Origin: Egbenema bharatensis
Lineage (GTDB): Bacteria; Cyanobacteriota; Cyanobacteriia; Elainellales; Elainellaceae
Reading direction: 5' to 3'
Length of the DNA: 64,000 nucleotides
Assembly (NCBI RefSeq): GCF_048077055.1
Contig: NZ_CP182236.1
Coordinates: 1,364,001 to 1,428,000 of the forward strand
Shown: in pieces, positions 9,708 through 18,214 of the stretch
Layout of the letters: every line of letters begins with the position of its first letter
Numbering within the stretch: position 1 is the stretch's first letter
Position numbers and translations under genes: made by a program
Notes under the pieces: model-generated
Databases searched by the model: none
Told to the model about the DNA's origin: nothing
Seen by the model: the letters and a program-made list of their open reading frames with translations, nothing else

Positions 9708-10759
9708 AATGCGAATTTCAGACTTTGACTCTTGTGGGGTGGGCATCTTGCCCGCCCAGTTAGCAAAGTAACCTGTCGTGCTGTCCCCGTTTAGAATCTG
9801 CTGGAAGCATGCCTATAGGGTGGGCACTCCCCACCAAGCTGTAGTTTCGTCGATCAAACTGCTGTAAGTCCGCACAGCAGTACACCCCCTAACGGGTACA
9901 TTATTTTTCCGCATTGCCCTAACGGCCGTTTCAATCAGCTTCTGCTCTCCGACCGTGGGAAGTTTGTAGAACTGAAGACTTATAGACGGAAAGGTACTCC
10001 GCTAAAAATTTTCGGGCATCCGCTTCTGACGTTAGGCGGTACTTCAGCATATATAAAAAGGGTTTCACCCGCACATCGTTACGTTCGGCAGGCTCCCAAA
10101 TTCTTAAGAGTACACCCCCTGCAACAGGAGTGATGTTGTATTTAAGCAGATGAGGGACACTAGGGGGATGCATAGATGGTCACTGAGGACGCGGGCAATT
10201 CTTCAAAGGAGAAGGCTACATTAAGACTCCTAAAATCACGAAGTCCCTCGAATGATACCCTGCCCAGTATAGGCTTTGGTTTACTGTCATCGAAAACCAG
10301 GGAAACACACAGACAGAACCTGAAAGATCAGGAAGTGAACCAGGATGAGACGGTTGATAGCCACCGAGGGCTGCTAACTCATAAATAGTAAATCATTGCT
10401 GCTCCTCAGCGAATCATCATCCCAACTGAAACTGTATATACCTGTATAAAAATAACCGATCGCTCAGACTACTCAGATCACTGACGATCGTTCAAGCGCA
10501 CTCTAATATTCTAAACGGATAGATAAATCAATCGGTAATGGTTGAGAGAATCTTCATTGTGGAGGGGAGTGGAAATTTGTGCAAGCGTTTGACAGGCCTA
10601 ACTAAGCATTAAACACCAAACAGGCTCCGATCCCTATCTGAATCGCAGAAATGGCGCAGAGATCTCCGCCAAATTACCCAACTGTCTACCCTTGATTAGT
10701 CAGTATGCTGGAAGTTACTTCAGAATAATTACTGCTATCAAACGTCTTATTGACTACCT
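9708..10759. other. sparse 1-kb region with repeats and weak small frames
   Basis: No confident gene is visible. About 9733-9757 contains a palindromic GGTGGGCATCTTGCCCGCCC element that recurs inverted at about 14790-14812. GTACACCCCCT occurs near both 9880 and 10110. Two weak small frames exist: 9931-10173 on the minus strand (listed) and 10176-10388 on the plus strand (not called). Confidence 0.45.
9931..10173 (-). CDS. doubtful small hypothetical protein
   Basis: An 80-residue frame with a protein-like composition (LLKYNITPVAGGVLLRIWEP, then an amphipathic helix around SEADARKFLAEYLSVYKSS). No Shine-Dalgarno sequence precedes its ATG. I do not recognise a family. It may be a remnant of a larger gene. 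Confidence 0.25.
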   Translation of the reverse strand: MHPPSVPHLLKYNITPVAGGVLLRIWEPAERNDVRVKPFLYMLKYRLTSEADARKFLAEYLSVYKSSVLQTSHGRRAEAD

Positions 10760-11053
10760 ATGAGAGAAACATACCTAGTGGATTTTTACCTGGGTTGGCT
10801 AATTGAAGTGTCTCAATCGGGAGAGCAGTTTAAGAGTGTGTGCTACTCTCCCTGCCGCGAAACCTTCAGCCTCCCCAAAGCCTATAGTTCTGAATTTGCT
10901 GCAATCTCTGCGGCCAAGCAAATTATCGATCGCTACAAAGCCTGTCATACACTGACTCAAATCCTCAGAGATCTATACGAAAATAATCAGCTCACCTTTG
11001 AAGACTGGCGATCGCTGCAACAATCCCTGACTGAAGCAACCAAGATTTTTTAG
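10760..11053 (+). CDS. small hypothetical protein
   Basis: A 97-residue, compact, soluble protein without signal or membrane segments. It opens METYLVDF-like (MRETYLVDFYLGWLIEV), has Cys residues in VCYSPCRETF, and ends in a helical region (IIDRYKACHTLTQILRDLYE). The composition and HIP1-type octamers match neighbouring coding sequence, so I believe it is real. Function unknown. It precedes a VWA-like gene by 129 bases on the same strand and may share its transcript. Confidence 0.6.
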   Translation: MRETYLVDFYLGWLIEVSQSGEQFKSVCYSPCRETFSLPKAYSSEFAAISAAKQIIDRYKACHTLTQILRDLYENNQLTFEDWRSLQQSLTEATKIF

Positions 11054-11182
11054 GTAGGAATGGTTTGTTCAATGCTTAACTTCCATCAGGATTAGCTTAA
11101 GAATTTTTTAGATACTGAGGGCAATTGGGGTTTTATGGTGTTGGATGGTTCCCATCTCTGCATCTTCACCCCAAACAACCTG

Positions 11183-11818
11183 ATGGATACAACTCTGCTG
11201 CAAAACCGCGACTATACCCTGATCATTGCCAAGACAACGCTGGATGAAGCGAACAAGCCACCTGGATTTGCAGAACGCTGGAATGCAGCGCAAGGGGCGA
11301 TCGTGTCTCTGGCACAGGCCTGCGAAGCTCATGATCCGGACGGGATTACGTTATATGTCTCCTGTTTGGATCCTCAGGAGTCGTGTCAGTTTAAGAAATA
11401 TGAGCACGTTACCAGCGATCGCCTGACTCAACTGATTCAAGAAAACATACCGCCGCACCAGATTAACCTGCGGGAAGTGCTGGAATTGGCTTTAGAAGAT
11501 TACTTTGCTCGGAAAACGGCGGGAACGACGAAGCTCAATGGTGAAATCATGATCGTATTACTCGATGGTGAACCAAGCGATCGGATGGCCGTTGCTAGAG
11601 CGATCAAAACGGCAACCCAAAAGATGGAGGTGAATGAAGAGTTAGGCATTGGGTTTGTGCAGATTGGGGAAGATTTGCTGGCGAAGGGATTCTTAACCGC
11701 TCTCGATGATCACCTTCAGTCCGTCGGCGCAAAGTTTGACATTGTTCACACCAAATCGCTGGATACCATCAGCCCTGATTCATTGATGGCATTTCTGATG
11801 GATACCTTATTTGATTAA
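11183..11818 (+). CDS. VWA-like protein with degraded metal site
   Basis: The 211-residue product from ATG 11183 resembles cyanobacterial von Willebrand A proteins: strand RDYTLIIAKT, helix RWNAAQGAIVSLAQ, then ITLYVSCLD and MIVLLDGEPSD. The expected MIDAS start DxSxS after DYTLII is IAKTTL instead, so the first Asp and both Ser are lost while the fold outline remains. A longer start at 11135 is possible but adds 16 unconserved residues. It converges on a second VWA gene with 15 bases between stops. Metal binding is doubtful; a scaffold role is my guess. Confidence 0.72.
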   Translation: MDTTLLQNRDYTLIIAKTTLDEANKPPGFAERWNAAQGAIVSLAQACEAHDPDGITLYVSCLDPQESCQFKKYEHVTSDRLTQLIQENIPPHQINLREVLELALEDYFARKTAGTTKLNGEIMIVLLDGEPSDRMAVARAIKTATQKMEVNEELGIGFVQIGEDLLAKGFLTALDDHLQSVGAKFDIVHTKSLDTISPDSLMAFLMDTLFD

Positions 11819-11833
11819 AGTGAAACGATCGAT

Positions 11834-13084
11834 TTATTGAGGGTTGTCTTGCAACACGGTTTTGGAAACAATCCGGGTTTTCTTGCGATCGGCTTCTGAT
11901 AAGTCTTCTCCAGACTGCAGCCGGGTAGCATTTTCCTGAAGTACCGTTGCTGCACCCTGATCACCCATCTGTAAGGCTGTTTTGGCCGCTGATTGCAGCA
12001 TGGTGGCCGCTCCGACGCGATCGCCCTGCTGTAGTTTGGTTTCTGCAATTTTGGTTTGCCGATATTTTGCCAGTGCCAGAAGGTGTTGCTGGACTTGCGG
12101 ATTGGGAGCCGCCTGAAACACTCGCTGAATGTCTGCTTCCACCGGAATACGTTCGGAAAGTGAATTTTCCTGTCCTGAAATGGGGTCATCGTAGCGCACC
12201 TGAACACTGGCGATCGGCTGGATACCTTCCGGTAGTTGCCCGACGTATAGATTCGCCAATACCACCCGTGGCCCATCCATCATCAAGTCACCCAGCCGAA
12301 TGGTGCACTGTCCCGCTTCCTGAATGACGGGTAATTCGATCGTATCGGGTACAACCTGCGCAACGGGTTTGAGTTCGGCTAACCGCACATTGTCCGCCAA
12401 ATTGATTAAAAGATGAGCATTGGTCAGTCCAACCGACTGAATCCGGTTAAACAGCCGACTAAACTCACTCACCGCCGCTTCAGGCCGTTCGATGTAGGAC
12501 AGCGTTCCACCGCCAGCATCAGCAATTTTTTCCAGCACATCCTGGTTCCAATTGCTCCCAAACCCCAACGTATTTAGAGTAATGCTATACCCAGCCGCCA
12601 ATTCAGCCAATTTCAGACAGCGATCGTTGTCTCCATGCTCGTTTTCTCCATCGGTCAGTAAGAAAGCTTGGGAGATGGATTCCTTGCGACCTTTGGCCAA
12701 CTCCTCAATGGCCAACCGCATTCCTTCATCGATCGCGGTGCCGCCACTGGGTTGCAGTCGGTTAATCTGCTGCTTGATGCTTTGAGGGTTGCCAACCATT
12801 TGATTGGGCACTAGCACCTTCGCCTTGTGATCAAACACCACGATGGAAAGGCGATCGTCGGGAGACAGGCTATCGACAATCCGATGGGCGGCCTGCTTCA
12901 CCGTTTCCAGGGGTCGTCCCTTCATAGAACCACTGTGATCCAAAATCAAACACAAATTAAGCGGCGCATTACGTCCTTCAGCGGCAGGATTGGCAGACAG
13001 CGAAATGGCGAGTTGCCTCTGGCTACTGGACTGGTTCGCATCCAGGTGAGCATCACTCAGCGCGACTTGCAAACTAACTCTCAT
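11834..13084 (-). CDS. VWA domain-containing protein
   Basis: The 416-residue product starts with an N-terminal beta region, then a VWA domain with an intact MIDAS motif LILDHSGSM (about residues 46-54), SGGTAIDEGMRLA for the Thr position and AFLLTDGEN for the acidic position. About residues 220-330 form a beta-rich domain. The C-terminus is helical and Gln/Ala-rich. No signal peptide or membrane segment is visible, so it is probably cytoplasmic. Such proteins usually bind partner proteins through a bridging Mg ion. The partner is unknown; the neighbouring degenerate VWA protein is one candidate. Confidence 0.85.
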   Translation of the reverse strand: MRVSLQVALSDAHLDANQSSSQRQLAISLSANPAAEGRNAPLNLCLILDHSGSMKGRPLETVKQAAHRIVDSLSPDDRLSIVVFDHKAKVLVPNQMVGNPQSIKQQINRLQPSGGTAIDEGMRLAIEELAKGRKESISQAFLLTDGENEHGDNDRCLKLAELAAGYSITLNTLGFGSNWNQDVLEKIADAGGGTLSYIERPEAAVSEFSRLFNRIQSVGLTNAHLLINLADNVRLAELKPVAQVVPDTIELPVIQEAGQCTIRLGDLMMDGPRVVLANLYVGQLPEGIQPIASVQVRYDDPISGQENSLSERIPVEADIQRVFQAAPNPQVQQHLLALAKYRQTKIAETKLQQGDRVGAATMLQSAAKTALQMGDQGAATVLQENATRLQSGEDLSEADRKKTRIVSKTVLQDNPQ

Positions 13085-13345
13085 AACAACGAAACTCCTG
13101 AATGAGGGTGTGAGGACGAACGAATAGAGGTTTGTATAAGGCTTAAAGCTATACGAAGGGTAACTTCAATAACTTCAGTCTCTAATTCTGAATTACGGAC
13201 TGTACGGATTTCCCTAATTTTCGTTTCAAAGTCCTTGCGCTTCCCCCAGTAATCCCACGGGTTCAGCCGTCCTCCTGCATCAGAAGCTTTCAGTATCACG
13301 TTACTATGGTAGAAATGATGCCATTTTTCTAGGCAACTGTGCGAT

Positions 13346-14019
13346 ATGAGTACTGTTAAGGCTGTTCAAACCAATTACTACTACGGGGACTCAGGGTATC
13401 GGACTCCCCCTCCGGATTTACCCTCCCTGCTGCTCAAGGAGCGGATTGTATACCTGGGGCTACCCCTGTTTTCCGCAGATGACCTGAAGCGTCAGGTGGG
13501 GGTCGATGTCACCAAGCTGATTATTGCCCAGTTGCTTTACCTCCAGTTTGACGACCCAGATAAGCCGATCTTCTTCTACATCAACTCAATGGGGACGCTA
13601 TATGGGGCTGGGTTTGAAACCGAAGCCTTCGCCATTTGCGACACGATCAACTACATCAAGCCGCCCGTTCATACCATTTGTATTGGGCAAGCAATGGGAA
13701 CCGCAGCCATGATTCTTTCCTCAGGTGCGAAGGGTTTCCGGGCCAGTCTTCCCCATGCCACGATCGTCCTGAATCAGTCCCGTTCCCGCGCTCAAGGTCA
13801 GGCGACTGACATTCAAATTGGGCCAAAGAGGTACTGGTCAACAAAGCCGCAATGCTGGATATCCTGGCGAAAAATACAGGGCAAACGGTGGAAAAGATCG
13901 CCAAGGACACCGATCGCATGTTCTACATGACCCCCCCAGAGGCGAAGGAATATGGACTGATCGATCGCGTTTTGGAAAGCACCAAAGATCTACCCAAGCA
14001 AATCCCTGCTCTGACCTAA
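13346..14019 (+). pseudogene. clpR: ClpR-type Clp protease subunit, broken by a -1 frameshift
   Basis: The first 158 codons read as a cyanobacterial ClpR (RTPPPDLPSLLLKERIVYLG, YINSMGTLYGAGFETEAFAI). The catalytic Ser position holds Gly (CIGQAMGTAAM) and the catalytic His position holds Asn (LPHATIVLNQ), as expected for ClpR, a non-cleaving ring subunit. At about 13820 the frame fails: ATT-GGGCCAAAGAG should be one base longer. The next frame carries AKEVLVNKAAMLDILAKNTG to ALT and stops at 14017-14019. As written, translation would end at 13930 with an unrelated tail. It is first of three tandem clp genes. Confidence 0.88.
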
Positions 14020-14055
14020 ATCGTTGCGTCTTCTTCGTGTGGATCACATTGCACT

Positions 14056-14721
14056 ATGCCCTTTAACTCCAACCGTCGCGTTCCCTATAATATGCCCGGT
14101 ACTCAGTACTGGTCGTGGATCAGCGTCTATGGGCGCATGAGCCGGGAACGAATTTTGTTTGTGAACCAACCCCTGACGGATAGCTTCGCCAACGAAATGA
14201 TTTCGGCTCTGCTGTATCTGGACTCAGACGATCAGACGAAGCCGATCTATTTCTATATCAACTCCCTGGGCGATCCGGTCGCGGCCGGAATGGGATCGGT
14301 GATGTACGGCATGATGTCCATTACGGCAGGTCTCGCCATTTACGACACCATGCGGCATATCAAGTCTGAAATCGTCACCATTTGTCTGGGGCAGTCGATG
14401 GGGATGGCAACTTTATTGCTGTCTTCTGGCACTCCCGGTAAACGAGCCAGTCTCCCCCATTCCACGATCGCCCTCAACCATCCCAAGGTGGGAGCATCCG
14501 GGCAAGCCACCGATATTCAAATCAATGCCAAGGAAGTGTTAAGCAAGAAGGATTTAGTTCTAGAAATTCTTTCCCAAAACACAGGACAAAGCATTGAAAA
14601 AATCACCAAAGACACCGATCGGATGTTCTATATGTCTCCCCAGGAAGCGAAGGAGTACGGACTGATCGATCGCGTGATCGAAAGTTCCAAACTGCGGCAA
14701 CCGGAAGCCGTTTTGACTTAG
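14056..14721 (+). CDS. ClpP/ClpR-like subunit with displaced or missing catalytic residues
   Basis: The 221-residue product is a Clp protease core protein. In register with the third gene, the Ser position is Gly (CLGQSMGMATLL, with SMG two residues early) and the His position is Asn (STIALNHP). An insertion of about 14 residues (PVAAGMGSVMYGMM) sits in the handle region where catalytic ClpP reads SPGGSVTAG. It is therefore likely non-proteolytic, a second ClpR-like ring subunit. It starts 36 bases after the clpR stop, so co-transcription is likely. The name ClpP3 could also apply; I leave the symbol open. Confidence 0.82.
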   Translation: MPFNSNRRVPYNMPGTQYWSWISVYGRMSRERILFVNQPLTDSFANEMISALLYLDSDDQTKPIYFYINSLGDPVAAGMGSVMYGMMSITAGLAIYDTMRHIKSEIVTICLGQSMGMATLLLSSGTPGKRASLPHSTIALNHPKVGASGQATDIQINAKEVLSKKDLVLEILSQNTGQSIEKITKDTDRMFYMSPQEAKEYGLIDRVIESSKLRQPEAVLT

Positions 14722-14909
14722 GACAAGGAGACTTAGGATAAGAAGACTTAGGACAAGGAGTATTAGTGGATCATTGCGCCTGTCGGACTGGACGGGCAAG
14801 ATGCCCACTCCACAAGAGTGTTTCTTCCCTCAATCCTTAGTCCAACGGGCTCCGCGCTCACTCCTCACTCCTCACTCATTTACCGTCCCTTACCACCTCT
14901 TTTAGACCT

Positions 14910-15503
14910 ATGCCAATTGGTGAACCCAAAGTCCCCTATCGCCTTCCCGGTAGCACCTACGAACAGTGGATTGATCTTGAAGATCGGCTGTTTCGGGAAC
15001 GGATTATTTTCTTGACCCAGGAAGTAGACGACATGATCGCCAATGCCCTGGTCGCCTATATGCTCTACCTGGATTCCGAAGATCAGACCAAGCCCATCTA
15101 TCTATACATCAACTCGCCCGGTGGTTCGGTTACGGCTGGGTTAGCCATCTACGACACAATCCAGCACATTAAGTCGGAAGTCGTGACGATTTGCCTGGGA
15201 CTGGCCGCTTCCATGGGAGCCTTCCTGTTGGCGGCGGGTGCAAAGGGCAAACGATTGGCTCTGCCCCACTCCCGGATCATGATCCACCAGGTTCTGACGG
15301 GTTTCCGAGGCCAGGCCACGGATATCGAGATTGAAGCCCGCCGGACGCTGCAAATTCGGCAGCAGTTGGATGAAATGCTGGCCCTCCACACGGGTAAATC
15401 CCTGGAGCAGATTCGTAAAGACACCGATCGAGACTACTTTATGTCGGCGGAAGAAGCCAAGGAGTATGGATTGATCGATCGCGTCATTGTGGATCAAAAC
15501 TAG
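14910..15503 (+). CDS. clpP: ATP-dependent Clp protease catalytic subunit ClpP
   Basis: The 197-residue product has the full serine protease triad: Ser101 in GLAASMGA, His126 in SRIMIHQ and Asp175 in DTDRDYF. The handle is intact (YINSPGGSVTAG). It should supply the only proteolytic activity among the three tandem clp genes here and may form a mixed ring with the two ClpR-like subunits, as ClpP3/ClpR do in other cyanobacteria. The 188 bases upstream hold three CTCACTC heptamers (14857-14877) and a GGGCAAGATGCCC palindrome, so it may have its own promoter or be a separate insertion. Confidence 0.93.
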   Translation: MPIGEPKVPYRLPGSTYEQWIDLEDRLFRERIIFLTQEVDDMIANALVAYMLYLDSEDQTKPIYLYINSPGGSVTAGLAIYDTIQHIKSEVVTICLGLAASMGAFLLAAGAKGKRLALPHSRIMIHQVLTGFRGQATDIEIEARRTLQIRQQLDEMLALHTGKSLEQIRKDTDRDYFMSAEEAKEYGLIDRVIVDQN

Positions 15504-15664
15504 CGACGGCAAAAGGTGAAAGGCGGAAGGCAAAAGGCGAACCGTAAGAAATAGACAGATTCAGGTCTTTTTTCGGAATTCTTTAGGTTTTTTGCCCAGA
15601 GTGTTTCACCTTTTGGCTGAGTTAATGGCAGAATTTGGATAATCCTTGCCATGAATAAACGTTG

Positions 15665-16387
15665 ATGGAGATTGTAGATTGCTATCGGCTATTAGGGTTA
15701 AGAACTGGCGCGAGCTATGAGGATATCAAAGCTTCGTACCGTAGGCTGGCGCGAATTTATCATCCCGATGCCAATCCTGACAATCAGCAGCAGGCAAAGG
15801 AACGATTCATTCAATTAACGGATGCTTACCGGCGGTTGACAAGCATTGTCAAACCTTCACCATCTAGAACCGCAGGGACGAAACCCGCCAATTCCACACC
15901 AAACCCTCGATCGGCAAGTTCCGATGAGCGGAATTTGAATCGATCGGTGCAATCAACTACACCTCCCGCCGCCTCTCCTCGAAAATCGTCATCCCCCAGA
16001 TCATCTCCCAGATCATCCCCTGCCAAACCACCTCCATCCCCGCCGAATACTCCCTCAGTGCAATTCGCGCCGGATCTCTCTAGCATCGATCGCCGCCTTA
16101 AGCAAAATACCTACGAGCAATTGCAGCAAGCCCTGCGGGAACAGCGGTTTCCCAGGGCTATTACCCTGGTGGAGGGGTTAGCCCAGCGGATGCCCAACGA
16201 TACAGAAGTCCGGCAGTGGCAAGCCATCACCTATCAACGGTTTGGGCGGTATTTGATCAAACACAATCAGCAGGAAAAAGCCAAACTCTATCTCCGCAAA
16301 GCCCTGCGCACCGATCCCAATAACCGATCGCTCTGGTACGAGGTGGAGCGAGACTTGCAGCGGATTGAGCAGGTAGAAATCCTTTAA
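15665..16387 (+). CDS. DnaJ-domain protein with C-terminal TPR-like helices
   Basis: I start at ATG 15665; an upstream in-frame TTG adds one residue. Residues about 1-60 form a J-domain with the HPD motif (RIYHPDANPDN), which stimulates Hsp70 ATPase activity. A Ser/Pro-rich linker (about 62-138) follows, and then a helical domain (about 140-240) that reads like tetratricopeptide repeats (QEKAKLYLRKALRTDPNNR). No zinc-finger or DnaJ C-terminal domain is present, so this is a type III J protein, probably recruiting DnaK to a particular client. Confidence 0.87.
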   Translation: MEIVDCYRLLGLRTGASYEDIKASYRRLARIYHPDANPDNQQQAKERFIQLTDAYRRLTSIVKPSPSRTAGTKPANSTPNPRSASSDERNLNRSVQSTTPPAASPRKSSSPRSSPRSSPAKPPPSPPNTPSVQFAPDLSSIDRRLKQNTYEQLQQALREQRFPRAITLVEGLAQRMPNDTEVRQWQAITYQRFGRYLIKHNQQEKAKLYLRKALRTDPNNRSLWYEVERDLQRIEQVEIL

Positions 16388-16455
16388 ACTGAATTCCCTG
16401 TGGGATCAAAAACCTGCGATCGGCTAACCTTAGGTATTCCCGATCAAACTGCACT

Positions 16456-17430
16456 GTGACTATCCCCCTCTCAGTTCATTACTCAGACATTGAAGCTGCA
16501 TCCATCAGGCTGCACCATCAGGCAAACTTGACTCCTGTGATCACCTCTCGCACCGTAAACGATCGCACCGGATGTCAGGTGTTCTTTAAGTGCGAAAACT
16601 TGCAGCGATCGGGATCGTTCAAGTTCCGGGGCGCGTTCAATGCTCTGTCCAGCCTGTCAGAGGCCCAACGGCAGCGAGGCGTGTTGACCTATTCCTCAGG
16701 AAATCATGCCCAGGCAGTGGCATTGGCTGGCAAGCTGCTCAATCTGCCTACCACGATCGTGATGCCCCAGGATGCTCCAGCCGTTAAGCGCGCCGCGACC
16801 CAGGGGTATGGTGCCGAGGTGATTTTATACGATCGGGCAGAAACCCGCCGGGAAGTATTGACTCAACAAATTGCCCAGGAGCGAGGGGCGATCGTCGTTC
16901 CCCCCTACGACTATCCGCCTGTGATTGCCGGGCAGGGAACCGCTGCAAAGGAATTATTTGAGAGCGTGGGTGAACTCGATTGGCTATTGGTCTGCTGTGG
17001 GGGTGGCGGATTGCTCTCTGGCTGTGCCATTGCTGCCCATGCGCTTTCTCCTAACTGTCGAGTAGTGGGTGTGGAACCAGAAACTGGCGATGATGCGACC
17101 CGATCGTTTCACACGAAAACCCTGCAAACGGTTCACAATCCAGACACGATCGCCGATGGAGCCAGAACTCCCTGCCTGGGTGACTATACTTTTCCCCTCG
17201 TTCTCCATTACGTCCACGATATGGTGACGGTTTCCGATCGATCCCTGTTGCAAACCCTGTTCTTTTTGTGGGAACGGCTCAAGCTAGTGATAGAACCCAC
17301 CGGAGCCTTGGCTGCTACGGCTCTATTGGAGAAAAAAATTAATCCTGCACCGGATTCGCGGGTAGGGGTGATTCTTAGCGGGGGAAATGTAGATATCCGT
17401 CACATCCTGACTTTAAGTGAGGCATTATGA
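16456..17430 (+). CDS. threonine/serine dehydratase-like PLP enzyme
   Basis: The 324-residue product is a fold-type II PLP enzyme. SFKFRGAFNAL holds the PLP lysine, SSGNHAQAVA binds the substrate carboxylate, and CCGGGGLLSG is the glycine loop for the PLP phosphate. It lacks the C-terminal ACT-type regulatory domain of biosynthetic IlvA, so it resembles catabolic threonine dehydratase, serine racemase or hydroxyaspartate ammonia-lyase. Which amino acid it uses cannot be told. Its last 6 bases overlap the end of the convergent SRPBCC gene. Confidence 0.87.
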   Translation: MTIPLSVHYSDIEAASIRLHHQANLTPVITSRTVNDRTGCQVFFKCENLQRSGSFKFRGAFNALSSLSEAQRQRGVLTYSSGNHAQAVALAGKLLNLPTTIVMPQDAPAVKRAATQGYGAEVILYDRAETRREVLTQQIAQERGAIVVPPYDYPPVIAGQGTAAKELFESVGELDWLLVCCGGGGLLSGCAIAAHALSPNCRVVGVEPETGDDATRSFHTKTLQTVHNPDTIADGARTPCLGDYTFPLVLHYVHDMVTVSDRSLLQTLFFLWERLKLVIEPTGALAATALLEKKINPAPDSRVGVILSGGNVDIRHILTLSEAL

Positions 17431-18030
17431 CGGATGATCAAACAACACATCCGCCTGCTGCCGGATCGCACTGAGATTCAGCACCAGTCCCCGCTGTAAT
17501 CGCCGCTCAATCATCCCAACGGGCATCATCCGAGGGGGCAGAATTGAGACTGTGTAGCAAAGTTCCGTCGCTGTACCGTCAGGAGAAGCAGGTTGTAGTG
17601 TCCAGCTTCCGGTAAAGGTCTTGAAATCGCCCTCTACCATATTGAAATCAAGGCGATGGGGAAAATGTTCCACCATATCCAGCACCACACGGGCACAGAA
17701 TTTCAGCTTCAGTAACGACTCCGTTCCGACTTGCTCAATCCGGATCCCGCCCTGGGGATGCTCAATGCGCTGGCTCTTGGTCAAATTAGGAATGAACTCT
17801 GCCAGCCGATCGTAATCCGTCAAAATTTGCCAGACTTGCTCGATCGCATAGGGAATTTGAATCTTTGCAGAAATTTGCCGCTGTCGTCCATCGGCCTTGC
17901 TGGTTGCCACCTCTACTTCCTCAAAGGGCAAATCACCATACTCATCAGTCAATTCGTCCACCTCACTGTCGTGTAATTCAGTGGATGAAAAAGCTGCTTC
18001 AGTTGTGAGATCTTCAAACTCAGAATTCAT
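17425..18030 (-). CDS. SRPBCC (cyclase/dehydrase-type) family protein
   Basis: From ATG 18030 the product is 201 residues; a longer frame to 18111 adds a poorly conserved segment. After an acidic N-terminus (about residues 1-50), the helix-grip fold begins at ISAKIQIPYAIEQVWQILTDYDRLAEFIPN, the standard polyketide cyclase/START start, and runs through LDMVEHFPHRLDF to the C-terminal helix. Such proteins bind hydrophobic ligands. The ligand is unknown. Confidence 0.82.
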   Translation of the reverse strand: MNSEFEDLTTEAAFSSTELHDSEVDELTDEYGDLPFEEVEVATSKADGRQRQISAKIQIPYAIEQVWQILTDYDRLAEFIPNLTKSQRIEHPQGGIRIEQVGTESLLKLKFCARVVLDMVEHFPHRLDFNMVEGDFKTFTGSWTLQPASPDGTATELCYTVSILPPRMMPVGMIERRLQRGLVLNLSAIRQQADVLFDHPS

Positions 18031-18214
18031 AGCTACGTAACCTATCAACGCATTTCTAATAGATCTACGAATTGACTGGAACCATTGATACAAATGGAAA
18101 CCATCGAACAAGATGCACGGCTTTTGTCCTAGATTATCTGAACGTCAGGCAGTCTGTCGCCCCTTGTTCACCAAATCTGACAAATTTCCATCTCTGGACG
18201 CACTCTAGACTAAA

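Noticed and set aside
10176..10388. 70-residue plus-strand frame after GGGGG
   Set aside because: Composition is highly polar without pattern; I could not support it as a gene.
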